Notes: generated from the letters alone by a model not told the origin. Shown: positions 17,941 through 27,707, numbered from the stretch's first letter. The stretch: DNA of 64,000 nt from Hyphomicrobiales bacterium (GCA_900469615.1 UBYA01000001.1:124001-188000), one strand, 5' to 3'. Made by a program: numbers and translations.

Positions 17941-19269
17941 ATGTCTAGAGTTTCCGCTCTGCCCTATCGTTCCGCCTCGAAGCCGCGCCGGCATCTTGCG
18001 CCCTTCGTATTGGCCTTGATGCTTGCCGGGGCGGGGCTGTCGGGCAATGCCCATGCAGCAGCCGACGAGGTGTATCATGTCGGGCCGCAAACCCGGATCA
18101 AGATTGCCATCGTCGAATGGATCGCCGCAACCGGCGAGTACAAGGAATGGACCGCGCTGAACGGCGAATATGTCGTGTCGCAATCGGGGTCGATCTCAAT
18201 TCCGATGATCGGAGAGATGCAGGTCGGCGACAAGACGGTCGAGGATATCAGCGCCGATATCGGCGAAAGGCTGAAGCAGATCACCGGCCTGGCCATAGCG
18301 CCGACGGCCTCGGTCGAAGTCGTCAAGTATCCGATGATCTATGTGTCCGGCGCGGTGGAGAAGCCGAGCGAGCTGGAATTCAGGCCCGGCCTGACCGTGA
18401 AGCAGGCTATCGCCATGGCCGGCGGGCGCGAGCGCCGTTCCAGCCAGACAGGCGATTATTCGGAGGCGCAGCAGATCAGCTACGCCGGGGAGATCAGCCG
18501 CATGGAGCTCCAGCTGAAACAGCTCGGGGCCAGGCGCGCGCGCCTGACGGCCGAACTCAACGATCAGCCGGCGATCGCATTCCCGCCCGACGTCAAGGCC
18601 GCTCCCCAGGGGTCGGCCGTCTGGCAGATCATGACGAGCGAGGTCGACCTGTTCAATGCCAGAGGCCAGGCCCTGCAGCAGCAGCTTGCCGCCGCTGCCG
18701 ATCTGGAAACGCTGCTGCGTAACGAAATCAATATTCTCGACGAGAAGATGACGTCGCAGGACGAGCAGGTGAAGATCGCGCAGGATGAATTGAGCGATAT
18801 TTCAAAGCTGGTCGACACCAAGATCCTGACCACATCCCGCAAGACTTCGCTGGAGAGGATCGTCGCCGAAATGCAGGCCGGAAAGCTGGACCTTGTCGTT
18901 GCGTCGATGCAGGCAAAGCAGAAGTTGAGCGAGACCGAGCGCGACGCCCTCAATCTCAAGGGCCAGCGCAAGACGGAAGCCGGCCAGCAACTGCAGACCA
19001 CCGAGACCGAAATCGAAGATACGAAGCTCAAGCGGAACACGACGCTGCAACTGCTGCAGATTTCCGGAGCCTCGCTTTCGCGGAGCCAGAGCATGAAGGC
19101 GCTAGACCTTCAGCCGCTCGAATACTGGATCACCCGAAACAGCAGTGAATCCAAGGCATCGGAGGCAACCGAGCTTCAGCCGGGAGATGTCCTCGATGTG
19201 CGCTACAACATTTCCGGAAGCCTGGACGGCACGACGCTCTCGTCGGCCGATGCCAGCCAATCCCAATAA
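17941..19269 (+). CDS. ExoF-like polysaccharide export (OPX) periplasmic/outer-membrane protein
   Basis: 442 residues. Signal peptide in the first ~40 (basic start, VLALMLAGAGLSGNAHA cleavage). Poly-export domain ~45-130 (YHVGPQTRIKIAIVEWIA, SQSGSISIPMIGEM), SLBB-like segment (YPMIYVSGAVEKPSELEFRP) at ~135-160, then a long alpha-helical/coiled-coil region typical of ExoF. It has no lipobox, which is usual for ExoF proteins as opposed to Wza. Forms the export route with the co-polymerase encoded 30 bp downstream. Conventional member of the family. Confidence 0.9.
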   Translation: MSRVSALPYRSASKPRRHLAPFVLALMLAGAGLSGNAHAAADEVYHVGPQTRIKIAIVEWIAATGEYKEWTALNGEYVVSQSGSISIPMIGEMQVGDKTVEDISADIGERLKQITGLAIAPTASVEVVKYPMIYVSGAVEKPSELEFRPGLTVKQAIAMAGGRERRSSQTGDYSEAQQISYAGEISRMELQLKQLGARRARLTAELNDQPAIAFPPDVKAAPQGSAVWQIMTSEVDLFNARGQALQQQLAAAADLETLLRNEINILDEKMTSQDEQVKIAQDELSDISKLVDTKILTTSRKTSLERIVAEMQAGKLDLVVASMQAKQKLSETERDALNLKGQRKTEAGQQLQTTETEIEDTKLKRNTTLQLLQISGASLSRSQSMKALDLQPLEYWITRNSSESKASEATELQPGDVLDVRYNISGSLDGTTLSSADASQSQ

Positions 19270-19299
19270 CGATAAGCGAGCCAAGGTGGGGCGACGAAA

Positions 19300-22200
19300 A
19301 TGGCTATTCACGAGATCGGCAAAGGGTTGCGCGGTATTCCATCGGATACCAAGAACGGGGGGGAGAGCGAATATATTTCGTTTCGCGATGTGTGGCGCTT
19401 CTTGCAGCGCCATTGGTTGATCTTCACCCTGTTCACTGCGGCAGGCATCGGCGTCGGCGGCCTTTATATGGCGACGACGCAACCTGTTTATCTGGCGACC
19501 ACGCGGCTCGTCATGGATCCCGACCAGGGGCGCATCGTCTCGCAGGATGCGTTCACCGGCACGGTCATCATCGAAGCCGCCGAAATCGCAAGCCAGGTGG
19601 AAATCGTCAAGTCGGAAGCGATCGCGCGCGCCGTGGTCGAGAAGCTCAACCTCACCGAGGATCCCGAAATCGTCGGCGGCATGTCGTGGCAGGCAGCCCT
19701 GCATGACAAACTCCGTGCGATCATCAGCCATTTCAGGCATGACGACCGCGACAGCGCCAAGACGGAGGTCCACGAAGACGACGTGATGCGCCGCACCATG
19801 GCCTCCTTCCTTTCCAGAGTTTCGGTCAATCGCGTCGGCCAGTCCTACATCCTCGAGATCGGATATAGCTCGGTCGACCCGTATAAGGCGGCGCAGGCCG
19901 CGAACGCGATTGCGCAAGCCTATATCAGCACGGGCCTGTCCGAGCGCGCCTCCGCAGCGCAGAGCGGCGCCAACTGGCTGGAAACGCGCCTGATCGAGGT
20001 TGGCCGGCAGGCCCGCGAGGCCGCCATGAATGTGGAGGAGTTCCGTGCCAAGAACGGTATCATGGAGATCAGCACGTCTTCCTCTCTCGATCAGCAGCAA
20101 TTGTCGGAGATCAGTAGTCAGGCGGTTGCTGCAAAGGCGCAAACCGCAGCCGAATCCGCCAAGCTCGCGACCCTCAACCAGCTAATGGCAGGCGGCAAGG
20201 TCGAAGGGGACGTCGACGAGACCGTGAACAACACGCGCATCCAGAAGCTGCAGGAAGATCTCGGCGCCGCTACGATCAAGCTCAACAACCTCGCCGGCAG
20301 ATATGATGCCGATAATCCCGCCATCGTCGCCGCGCAGCAGGAAATCGATCGGCTGAAGGGCGACATGCGCAAGGAGTTCGCGCGTATCCAGGCCGTCTAC
20401 AAGTCGAATCTCGAAGTCGCCCAAACCCGCGAAAAGCTTCTCAGCGATGAACTGGCCTCGCTGAAGGAAGCCGGAACGGACAAGAACCTGGCACGCGTCG
20501 AGCTATCGGAGATGGAAAGCCGGGCCACCACCTATCGCAGAATGTACGAGAGTATTCTGCAGCAGCTCATCGGGGCGCTGCAAAAGGAGTCGTTCCCGCT
20601 CGGCAATGTCCGCGTCGTCACGGCCGCAGCGGTTCCGTTGGCGAAAACCTGGCCGAAGTCCTCCTTCGTGCTGCCGTTCACGGCCATGCTTGGCCTTGCG
20701 GCCGGCGTTATGGCCGCCCTTCTGAGAGACGGCCTGGACCGCCGCGTCAGTTCCAGCGAAAAGCTGCGCCGGGAGCTGGGGATCAGTTCGCTGGGGCATG
20801 TTCCCGTCTATTCCAGCCCATCGTTTCTGCCCGGAAGGACGGCGGCGGCGAATGCCAGCTGGCGACGAACGATGCTGCCGCTGAGATCGGTGCTCGATAC
20901 GCCCTATTCGCAGTTCTCCGAAGCCCTGCGCGGCGTCAAGCACTCCATCGACTCCGCGTTCCCGCCGAATGCGCCCATGGTGATCGGCATCACCTCGGTC
21001 GGCACCGGCGAGGGCAAGACCACGATCGCGACCAATCTCGCGCAGCTTTACCAGCACGAGGGCGCCTCCGTCGTCCTGATCGACGCCGACTTCCTCAATG
21101 CGAGGCTGAGCTGCGTGGTGACGGAGTCCGGCACTGAATTCGGCATGGAGGCTCTGAACATCAACGATGTGCCGCGCCGCTATGCCGTCGCTCATGAGAG
21201 TGGCGTTCTGGTGACGAAGGCCGATCAGGGGCCGGAGGCGGACATGATGCACGCCCATGGCGGCGTTCCGGTCGTCACGGTCGACGAGACCGAAAAATCC
21301 GTTGCGGCCTTTCAGCGTTACGGCCATTTGCCGGCGCTGAAGGCGGAGATCGACTTGCTGAGGCGGCAATACAAGGTCGTCATCGTCGACATGTCGGCGT
21401 TCGAAGACTCCGCCGATACGCGTGTCATCTGCACGTATCTCGAAGGGATCATCGTCGTCGTCGGGCAAACGAACAAGATGACCGTCGAGCGGTTGTCGGA
21501 TGCGCTTGCAAGCTTCGGCACGTCGAGCATCAATATTCTCGGGATCATCGCCAATCGCAGCTATGAGAGGCGCCAGCGTCAGCAGAGCCGTTTTCTGCGC
21601 CGCAGATCGGAGAAGCAACAGGTGCGCGCCTCCGCGAGGCGCCTCACGGGCCGCACCGCCGGCCGGCCGCTGAAAATTGCGCTCGGTATCGCAAGCGCCG
21701 GCCGCCGCGACATTCTCTCCTCCATTCTCCCGCATATCGCCAGTCAGACCCGCAAGCCGGACGAGGTGGTCGTCTGCCTGTCCTCGCCCGAGGATATCGA
21801 TCCGAGTTGCCTGCGAAATCTCGACTTCCCCGTGCGGGTGCTTGTCTCGGAGCGCGGCCTCTGCCGGCAGCGCAACCGGATTCTCGACAGCCTTCAGGAT
21901 GCCGACATCGTTCTTTTCCTCGACGACGACTTTCTGATGACGCCGACCTATGTCGAGGAGGCGGAACGGCTGTTTCAGCTTCAGCCCGACGTCGCCATGT
22001 GCACGGGCACGGTACTGGCCGACGGCATCGCGGGACCCGGTATTTCCGTTCGTGATGGCTTACGCTTGGTCAATGTCAAGAAGGGCCGCAGATCGGAGCC
22101 CGCCATGCAGATACGGCCGATCTACAATGCCTATGGCTGCAACATGGCAATCCGCATGTCGATCGTCAAAGCCGCCCTTTTGCGGTTCGACGAAAACCTG

Positions 22201-22557
22201 CCCTTCTATGGTTGGCTCGAGGATGTCGATTTCAGCAGGCTGGTTGCCCATTACGGCCAGGTCGTCAGCGCCCGGCAGCTTGAAGGCGTTCACCTCGGCA
22301 CGAAAGGCGGGCGCTCGGGCGGCCTGCGTCTCGGCTACTCGCAGATTGCAAACCCGCTCTATCTCATGCGCAAACGAACCATGAGCGTGCCGCAGGCCAC
22401 GATGCAGATCGTCCGCAATCTCGCGGCCAATCTCGTCAAGGTCTGGCGGCCCGAGCCGTGGGTCGACCGCAAGGGGCGGCTCAAAGGCAACGTCATCGCG
22501 CTTCGCGATCTGCTCAAGGGCAGGCTGGCGCCCCAGAACATCGAAGCGTTGGAATAG
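19300..22557 (+). CDS. ExoP-like chain-length determinant/BY-kinase-like protein fused to a GT2 glycosyltransferase
   Basis: 1085 residues. Residues ~25-490: Wzz domain with membrane segments (HWLIFTLFTAAGIGVGG; LPFTAMLGLAAGVMAALL) around a coiled-coil periplasmic part. Residues ~530-770: BY-kinase-like P-loop domain, Walker A GTGEGKTT (~567) and VVLIDADFLNARL, but the later Asp motif is VVIVDMSAFED and no tyrosine-rich tail follows. Residues ~790-1085: a complete GT2 domain (LKIALGIASAGRR, LFLDDDFLM at ~872, FYGWLEDVDFSRLV) where the tail would be. ExoP homologues end near 750-790, so the fusion adds ~300 residues. No frameshift or stop lies at the junction. It would couple chain-length control to a sugar-transfer step. 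Confidence 0.9.
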   Translation: MAIHEIGKGLRGIPSDTKNGGESEYISFRDVWRFLQRHWLIFTLFTAAGIGVGGLYMATTQPVYLATTRLVMDPDQGRIVSQDAFTGTVIIEAAEIASQVEIVKSEAIARAVVEKLNLTEDPEIVGGMSWQAALHDKLRAIISHFRHDDRDSAKTEVHEDDVMRRTMASFLSRVSVNRVGQSYILEIGYSSVDPYKAAQAANAIAQAYISTGLSERASAAQSGANWLETRLIEVGRQAREAAMNVEEFRAKNGIMEISTSSSLDQQQLSEISSQAVAAKAQTAAESAKLATLNQLMAGGKVEGDVDETVNNTRIQKLQEDLGAATIKLNNLAGRYDADNPAIVAAQQEIDRLKGDMRKEFARIQAVYKSNLEVAQTREKLLSDELASLKEAGTDKNLARVELSEMESRATTYRRMYESILQQLIGALQKESFPLGNVRVVTAAAVPLAKTWPKSSFVLPFTAMLGLAAGVMAALLRDGLDRRVSSSEKLRRELGISSLGHVPVYSSPSFLPGRTAAANASWRRTMLPLRSVLDTPYSQFSEALRGVKHSIDSAFPPNAPMVIGITSVGTGEGKTTIATNLAQLYQHEGASVVLIDADFLNARLSCVVTESGTEFGMEALNINDVPRRYAVAHESGVLVTKADQGPEADMMHAHGGVPVVTVDETEKSVAAFQRYGHLPALKAEIDLLRRQYKVVIVDMSAFEDSADTRVICTYLEGIIVVVGQTNKMTVERLSDALASFGTSSINILGIIANRSYERRQRQQSRFLRRRSEKQQVRASARRLTGRTAGRPLKIALGIASAGRRDILSSILPHIASQTRKPDEVVVCLSSPEDIDPSCLRNLDFPVRVLVSERGLCRQRNRILDSLQDADIVLFLDDDFLMTPTYVEEAERLFQLQPDVAMCTGTVLADGIAGPGISVRDGLRLVNVKKGRRSEPAMQIRPIYNAYGCNMAIRMSIVKAALLRFDENLPFYGWLEDVDFSRLVAHYGQVVSARQLEGVHLGTKGGRSGGLRLGYSQIANPLYLMRKRTMSVPQATMQIVRNLAANLVKVWRPEPWVDRKGRLKGNVIALRDLLKGRLAPQNIEALE

Positions 22558-22561
22558 TCCA

Positions 22562-23869
22562 GTGGCGCGCCCATCCGGACTCGATCGTGTCGTCGTCATC
22601 AATGATCGCTCCGCGAAGATAGGAGGAGCATCGAATCTGGCGATTCTTTCGGCCTGCCTGCTGCAGAATGCAGGGATCGCCGTGACCTACTTTGCCGGCG
22701 ATATCGCCGGCTCCGATCCGCCGACGTTCGAAACCATCAATCTGGAAGCGCAGCCGCTGATGCAGCAAGGCCGCCTGAACGCGTTCGCCGGCGGCCTCTA
22801 CAATCGCCGCGCCTACACTTGCCTGAACGATCTTATTTCACGCGCCGACACGGAAGGCACCGTCTATCACGTCCATGGCTGGTCGAAGATCCTGTCGCCC
22901 TCGATCTTCCGCGCCCTGTGGCCGGTGCGCGACCGCGTCGTCCTGCACGCCCACGATTATTTCCTCTCCTGTCCCAATGGCGGTTTTGCCAATTATCGCA
23001 GGAACCACGTCTGCCCGCTGGCGCCGATGTCGATCGGCTGCCTGACGACAAATTGCGACAAGCGCGGCTATCATGAGAAAGTCTGGCGGTCGGCACGCCA
23101 TCTGCTGCGGGAGCATTATTATCCCATCCGGCAGGTAGCGGCCAATATCGTCGTCGTCCACCAGCGCATGCTCGAATACTTCGCGCGGGGGCAGATCCAG
23201 CCGGCCAATATCGAAACGATCCGCAATCCGGTCGAGCCCTTTCTCAACCGTCCCTCCGATCCCTGGAAGAAGCGCGATTTCTTCTTCGTCGGCCGGCTCG
23301 AGCCGGAAAAGGGATTTGAAGATGCCGCGATCGCGGCGCGGCTCGCCGGCGTGAAGCTTTGCGTCATAGGCGATGGAGCCGGCCGGGCCCGCCTGGAGCG
23401 GGACTTTCCGGAAGTCGTCATTCACGGATGGAAGTCCAAGGAGGAGATGCGGGGCATTCTTGGCCAGGCGCGCGCCCTCGTCGTTTCGTCGCGGGTGCCC
23501 GAGCCCTTCGGATTGGCGGCGCTGGAGGCGGTGACGAGCGGCATACCCGTTATCTTGCCGGATACAGCGCTTCTGGGCGACGAGATCGCAGCGCTCGGAT
23601 GTGGACTGACTTTTCAAAGCGGCAAGGTGGAAACGCTGGCGAGCGGAATGCGCCGGCTTGCCGGCGACGACATGCTGCTTCGTTTGATGAGCATGAATTG
23701 CATTCGCCGGTCCAGCGATCTGGCGCACACGCCGGCCTCGTGGCTCGACGCCTTGCTGGATCTTTACGACGGTGTCTTGAAACGTGCGAATACGGTCGCG
23801 ATCGATGCGGAAACGACCATGACCGGTGACTTTTCGGTCGCGGGTCGACTGATCGATGAGACGAGGTGA
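22562..23869 (+). CDS. Family GT4 glycosyltransferase (EPS biosynthesis)
   Basis: 435 residues with a GTG start four bases after the ExoP-GT2 stop, so it belongs to the same operon. N-terminal VVVINDRSAKIGGASNLAI with the glycine loop, CPNGGFANYRRNHVC (Cys-rich stretch common in a subset of capsule/EPS GT4 enzymes), FFFVGRLEPEKGFEDAAIAA and the donor-binding SRVPEPFGLAALEAVTSGIP (EX7E) at ~305-325. Expected to add a sugar to the undecaprenyl-linked repeat unit on the inner face of the membrane. Confidence 0.9.
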   Translation: MARPSGLDRVVVINDRSAKIGGASNLAILSACLLQNAGIAVTYFAGDIAGSDPPTFETINLEAQPLMQQGRLNAFAGGLYNRRAYTCLNDLISRADTEGTVYHVHGWSKILSPSIFRALWPVRDRVVLHAHDYFLSCPNGGFANYRRNHVCPLAPMSIGCLTTNCDKRGYHEKVWRSARHLLREHYYPIRQVAANIVVVHQRMLEYFARGQIQPANIETIRNPVEPFLNRPSDPWKKRDFFFVGRLEPEKGFEDAAIAARLAGVKLCVIGDGAGRARLERDFPEVVIHGWKSKEEMRGILGQARALVVSSRVPEPFGLAALEAVTSGIPVILPDTALLGDEIAALGCGLTFQSGKVETLASGMRRLAGDDMLLRLMSMNCIRRSSDLAHTPASWLDALLDLYDGVLKRANTVAIDAETTMTGDFSVAGRLIDETR

Positions 23870-24000
23870 GGCTTGTGGTCAACCCGGCGTTCGGGGCCTA
23901 CGCCAATGGGACTAGGCCGATGCCCGCAGGGTCAATTGTCAAGGATGAGGCCAGCTGGCAGCCTTTGCAGGAAGCATTCAAGTGGTGAGGGGTCTGAAAT

Positions 24001-24693
24001 ATGCTATCGACTTTTGACGACGTTGCCCACCGTGAGCGATCCCGCCGCGAGGTGAAGCGGGCGGAACGGCTGGGGCGTTCCAAACGTATTGTCGATCTCC
24101 TTCTATCCGGGGCGGGACTGTTGTTTCTGGCACCGGCTCTGCTGGCGATCGCGGTTGCGCTGCTCCTGGTCGACGGCCGTCCCATCATCTATCGCCATAC
24201 CCGTATCGGCCGCGACGGGCGGCCCTTCCAATGCCTCAAATTCCGCACGATGCGCAAGGATGCCGACCGGCAGCTGGCAGAGCTGCTTGCCCGCGACGAG
24301 ACGCGCAGGCAGGAATGGCTGTCGACGCAGAAACTGATGAACGATCCGCGCGTGCACTGGCTCGGAAAATATCTGCGCATGAGCAGCGCCGACGAGCTGC
24401 CGCAGCTGCTGAACGTTCAGCGCGGCGATATGAGCCTTGTCGGCCCTCGTCCCGTCGTCGCCTCGGAGCTCGATCGCTACGGCTCCAACCTCTATTGCTA
24501 TCTGGGACTGCGCCCGGGCATCACGGGCCTCTGGCAAGTCAACCGCTGTGCCGACACGACATATGAAGAGCGGGTTCAGTTCGATCTAGACTATTTCCAC
24601 AGCCAGTCGCTCCGTGTCGATCTGTCCATTCTCGTCAAAACCGTCGGCGTCGTGCTGCTTGCGCGCAATGAGAAAGAACGTCTCACCAAATGA
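24001..24693 (+). CDS. ExoY/PssA-type undecaprenyl-phosphate sugar-1-phosphate transferase
   Basis: 230 residues. Basic N-terminus, one hydrophobic segment (VDLLLSGAGLLFLAPALLAI, ~32-51), then the bacterial sugar-transferase domain: GRPFQCLKFRTM, LRMSSADELPQLLNV, GDMSLVGPRPVV and RPGITGLWQVN. Only the C-terminal catalytic part of the WbaP-like family is present, as in ExoY. It starts EPS repeat-unit assembly by transferring galactose-1-P or glucose-1-P to undecaprenyl phosphate; which sugar cannot be told from sequence. About 130 bases separate it from the GT4 gene upstream, without an obvious gene. Confidence 0.92.
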   Translation: MLSTFDDVAHRERSRREVKRAERLGRSKRIVDLLLSGAGLLFLAPALLAIAVALLLVDGRPIIYRHTRIGRDGRPFQCLKFRTMRKDADRQLAELLARDETRRQEWLSTQKLMNDPRVHWLGKYLRMSSADELPQLLNVQRGDMSLVGPRPVVASELDRYGSNLYCYLGLRPGITGLWQVNRCADTTYEERVQFDLDYFHSQSLRVDLSILVKTVGVVLLARNEKERLTK

Positions 24694-25104
24694 AGAACGC
24701 GGCTACAGCAATCCATACGACAAGACAGAAGATCACCAATATCCAGCGAAGCAGATATTTCCGGCTCGATCTGCCCGCCTGTCCGGAGGCGCTGCGATCA
24801 TGGTTATCGTCTTTCATGAGCGGCTCTGCTTGGTGTTTCATGACGATTGCCGGCAAGCTCCTCTTCCACTACCGAGAATTTCGATCCGACCCTGGCGTTC
24901 AACGCAAACATCTTCGTGCAATAAAATCGCATGGTTCCGGCTTGTCCAGTCGGCAGGCAGCGCTTCATTGCACGGAATCATGTCCTGAATGGGAACGCTA
25001 TGCTTTTTATCTGGTGCAAGGCTGGAAGCCGGCATCCGCAACTATGCTCGCATCCGCCGCCATTCCAAGAGCCAGGAACGCACATTTCTGTCTGCGTCGG
25101 ACAA
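24694..25104. other. Intergenic region before the flippase gene
   Basis: About 410 bases after the sugar transferase. A 177-codon frame starts in an ATGA overlap at 24690, but it runs through the dispersed repeat that follows, has no recognisable domain and a non-native composition; I do not accept it. No other structure seen. Confidence 0.4.
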
Positions 25105-25208
25105 GAGCGGTTCCGCGTTTCAAGGAATTGCCGGACCACTCTATCGTTTTGCTTCTACGCGATTGCCGACGGAAAGTCGCTGCGTACGTTTCCCGGAACT
25201 GCCTTAGC
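25105..25208 (+). repeat. Dispersed ~100-bp rhizobial-type repeat, copy A
   Basis: Begins GAGCGGTTCCGCGTTTC and ends near CCCGGAACTGCCTTAG. The most diverged of five copies in the window (others at 26762, 31525, 33281, 57323). The family core is an outer GAGCGGTTCC part, a middle CTTTGTTTTTACGC part and an outer CCTGGAATTGCTCTA part. Located 14 bases before the flippase ATG. Confidence 0.75.
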
Positions 25209-25222
25209 ATGATGGTGCGCTG

Positions 25223-26740
25223 ATGGACAGCCTTCCGCTTCACCCCAAACGTGCCGGCCGGACCGGCCTGAGACACTGGCTGCGCGCTCGCATGCCCTCG
25301 ATTGTCGGCGACGGGGCTTCCACGCTCGTTTCGAAGATCGTCTCACAGGTCGTGCAGCTCCTGATATTTCTCGTCGCCGCGCGCGTTCTGGAATCCGCCG
25401 AGTTCGGTCTCTACGCTTTCAGCTCCGCCATCGTGGTCATGCTGGTCGTGATCGCGGAAGGCGGGTGGGGCGAGTTCGTCATGAAGGCCGAATGTACCGA
25501 CCGCGAGCTCGACCAGATCGGTACGGTTTCGATCATCGCCGGCGTGCTCGTGACCATCGCCGGCCTGCTCGCGGCGGCCGCCGCCTGGCTCCTCTTCCGG
25601 CGGTCGCACGAAGCGCTGCTTCTGATTCTCTTCAGCTGCTGGTTTCTGCCATCGTCTCTTTATGCGGTTTATGACGGATTACTGGTTGCTCGCGGCCTTC
25701 TGCGCAAACAGGCCGCCATCCGGATAGCGAGCGAGGTGGCGGGGCTTTGCGTGACCCTGCTCGGACTATGGCTCGGCTGGAACGTATTCTCGCTCGTGGC
25801 CGGAAGGCTCGTGTCGCAACTCGTCTGCCTCGGCGCCTCCGCAATCGTACTCGGCTGGTTTCCCACTCCATACCTGACCTGGCCCTTTGCGCGCGAGGTT
25901 CTGGAATTTTCGCGCCACATCCTGTCGAACCGGCTGATCCTCTTTCTGCGTTCCTATTCGGGCACGTTGGCGATCGGCAGTTTTCTCGGTCTTGCGGAGG
26001 CGGGCTACTATCGTGTTGCAGAGCGTATCATCGCCGCCTTTTCCGAGCTCATCGGCGAGCCGGCGCGCATGCTTGCCTGGACGTTGTTCCGGCGTGCGGC
26101 CATGGTGGTCGGCTCCGACGGAAGGTCGGTTCGGAACGCCGGCCCCTCGGCGACCGTTTTCATGACGGTTCTCATGGGGATTTCCACGCCGATCTATCTC
26201 GGTCTCTCACTGATTTCATTCGATCTGATCGACATCGTCCTTGGCGACAAATGGGCGCCGGCGGCCATCCTTGTGGCCATCCTGTCCATGAAGCAGGTCC
26301 TCCTGACGCCAGGTTACGTGACAGAGGCGCTCCTGTCCCTGTCAGGCAATATCAGGCGCATGCCTCCCACCCTCCTGCTCAATGCGCTGGTTTCGGTTGC
26401 GCTTATCCTGGTCATGGCGCCTTTCGGTGTCGCGGCGGCGGCGTGGGGCCAGTGTGCGGCGTCGCTGATCTCGTTCCTGACCTCGATGCATCTTCAGCAA
26501 AATTACGGCGGCCTCGGCTGGGGGCAGGTCATGCGCAAGAGCGGCTATGTTGCGGTCGCAATCGTGCTTATGGCCGGAGCCGTTTATGGACTCGGCCATT
26601 TCGCCGAAACGCTCAACATGCGGCGTGTGCCGGCCGTCCTGCTGCAGGTCATTTCGGGAGGAGCGATCTACTTCTGCACGCTTCTCGCTCTTGAGAAGAT
26701 GATGGGAGATACGGCCGCGATTCTGTCGATTAGACGATGA
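25223..26740 (+). CDS. Wzx-type oligosaccharide flippase
   Basis: 505 residues, about 12-14 hydrophobic segments spread across the protein, as in MOP-superfamily polysaccharide flippases (ExoT/Wzx/RfbX). The N-terminal part (LVSKIVSQVVQLLIFLVAAR, LESAEFGLYAFSSAIVVML) has the usual first two helices. It should flip the undecaprenyl-PP-linked repeat unit to the periplasm for the Wzy-like polymerase encoded at 47141. Flanked on both sides by copies of the dispersed repeat. Confidence 0.9.
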   Translation: MDSLPLHPKRAGRTGLRHWLRARMPSIVGDGASTLVSKIVSQVVQLLIFLVAARVLESAEFGLYAFSSAIVVMLVVIAEGGWGEFVMKAECTDRELDQIGTVSIIAGVLVTIAGLLAAAAAWLLFRRSHEALLLILFSCWFLPSSLYAVYDGLLVARGLLRKQAAIRIASEVAGLCVTLLGLWLGWNVFSLVAGRLVSQLVCLGASAIVLGWFPTPYLTWPFAREVLEFSRHILSNRLILFLRSYSGTLAIGSFLGLAEAGYYRVAERIIAAFSELIGEPARMLAWTLFRRAAMVVGSDGRSVRNAGPSATVFMTVLMGISTPIYLGLSLISFDLIDIVLGDKWAPAAILVAILSMKQVLLTPGYVTEALLSLSGNIRRMPPTLLLNALVSVALILVMAPFGVAAAAWGQCAASLISFLTSMHLQQNYGGLGWGQVMRKSGYVAVAIVLMAGAVYGLGHFAETLNMRRVPAVLLQVISGGAIYFCTLLALEKMMGDTAAILSIRR

Positions 26741-26761
26741 CGGCAGCGGCCGGCGTATAAT

Positions 26762-26858
26762 GGAGCGGCTCCCGTGTTTCACGGAATCGCTCTATCTCTT
26801 TGTTTTTACGCGATTCCGGACGGAGAACCGGTGGGCGCTTTTCCTGGAATTGCTTTAG
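26762..26858 (+). repeat. Dispersed ~100-bp rhizobial-type repeat, copy B
   Basis: Same orientation as copy A and well conserved: CGTGTTTCACGGAATCGCTC, CTCTTTGTTTTTACGCGATT, TTTTCCTGGAATTGCTTTAG. It fills most of the flippase/TIGR04325 interval and ends 12 bases before the ATG at 26871, so it lies in that gene's leader. Confidence 0.85.
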
Positions 26859-26870
26859 GGGGATGCAAGG

Positions 26871-27707
26871 ATGATAGCTTCGTTGTGGTCGGGGTCGCTT
26901 TGGTCAAATCATGCGCGCTCGGTTTTAAAGGGTGCGGCGCAAACCGCCGCTCACGGATTTTCGCCTTTGCGTCTGGTAAGAGGCCGGCTGACCTACCTCT
27001 CCCCCTTTCCACGACGCTTCACCGGCGCCTATACGTCCTATGACGCCGCCATGGCTGCCGCTCGCAGGCGGACGATGGCCGGCTACGATCATGAGGAGAT
27101 CGCCAGCGTTGCCTTTGCCAAAATGTGTCAGGTGACGCCGTGGGATTATCCAGTCCTGTTCTGGCTTCGCAGCCTTCTGCCCGAGATCGCGGGACTCGTC
27201 GATGCGGGTGGCCATATGGGAACGAAATATCGCGCCTTTCGTCCATTGCTGCAGCTGGACGCGTCCTTCCGCTGGACGGTGTACGATCTGCCGGCCATCG
27301 TTCGCGCCGGGCAGGGCCTGGCTGAAAAGGAAGGTTTGACGGGGCTGCACTTTATCGAACGGATCGAGGATGCAGGCGCGACGCCGCTCTTCCTCGGGTC
27401 TGGGCTGATGCAGTATCTCGATATGCCGCTGTCCGCTCTCCTGACGCGCCTGCCGAGCCTGCCGCCGCATCTGATCCTCAACAAGGTCGCGCTCCGCAAG
27501 GGCGAAGGCGTCGTCACGCTCGAACGGATCGGCAGATCATACGTGCCCTACCAGATGCGCAACGAGGCCGAATTCATCGGCGACATCGCAAGGCTCGGCT
27601 ATATCCAGGTCGATCGCTGGTCTATTCCTTCCCTGTCGCACGCGATCGACACCCATCCCGAACTCGGCCGTAGCGAGAGCGCCGGCTTCTATTTCCGGCG
27701 CGGCTAG
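26871..27707 (+). CDS. TIGR04325-family putative methyltransferase
   Basis: 278 residues. Matches the TIGR04325 pattern: FTGAYTSYDAAMAAA near 50-65, a GYDHEEI motif, GLVDAGGHMGTKYRAFRPLL in the position of a SAM-binding loop, and RWTVYDLPAIVRAG. Members are found in polysaccharide gene clusters and are annotated as putative methyltransferases; the activity has not been shown as far as I know. Its end overlaps the end of the convergent GMC oxidoreductase by four bases. A role in sugar O-methylation is a guess. Confidence 0.82.
   Translation: MIASLWSGSLWSNHARSVLKGAAQTAAHGFSPLRLVRGRLTYLSPFPRRFTGAYTSYDAAMAAARRRTMAGYDHEEIASVAFAKMCQVTPWDYPVLFWLRSLLPEIAGLVDAGGHMGTKYRAFRPLLQLDASFRWTVYDLPAIVRAGQGLAEKEGLTGLHFIERIEDAGATPLFLGSGLMQYLDMPLSALLTRLPSLPPHLILNKVALRKGEGVVTLERIGRSYVPYQMRNEAEFIGDIARLGYIQVDRWSIPSLSHAIDTHPELGRSESAGFYFRRG

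Noticed and set aside
24690..25223. 177-codon frame in an ATGA overlap with the ExoY-like gene
   Set aside because: No domain, unusual composition, and it runs across a dispersed repeat copy to the flippase start.
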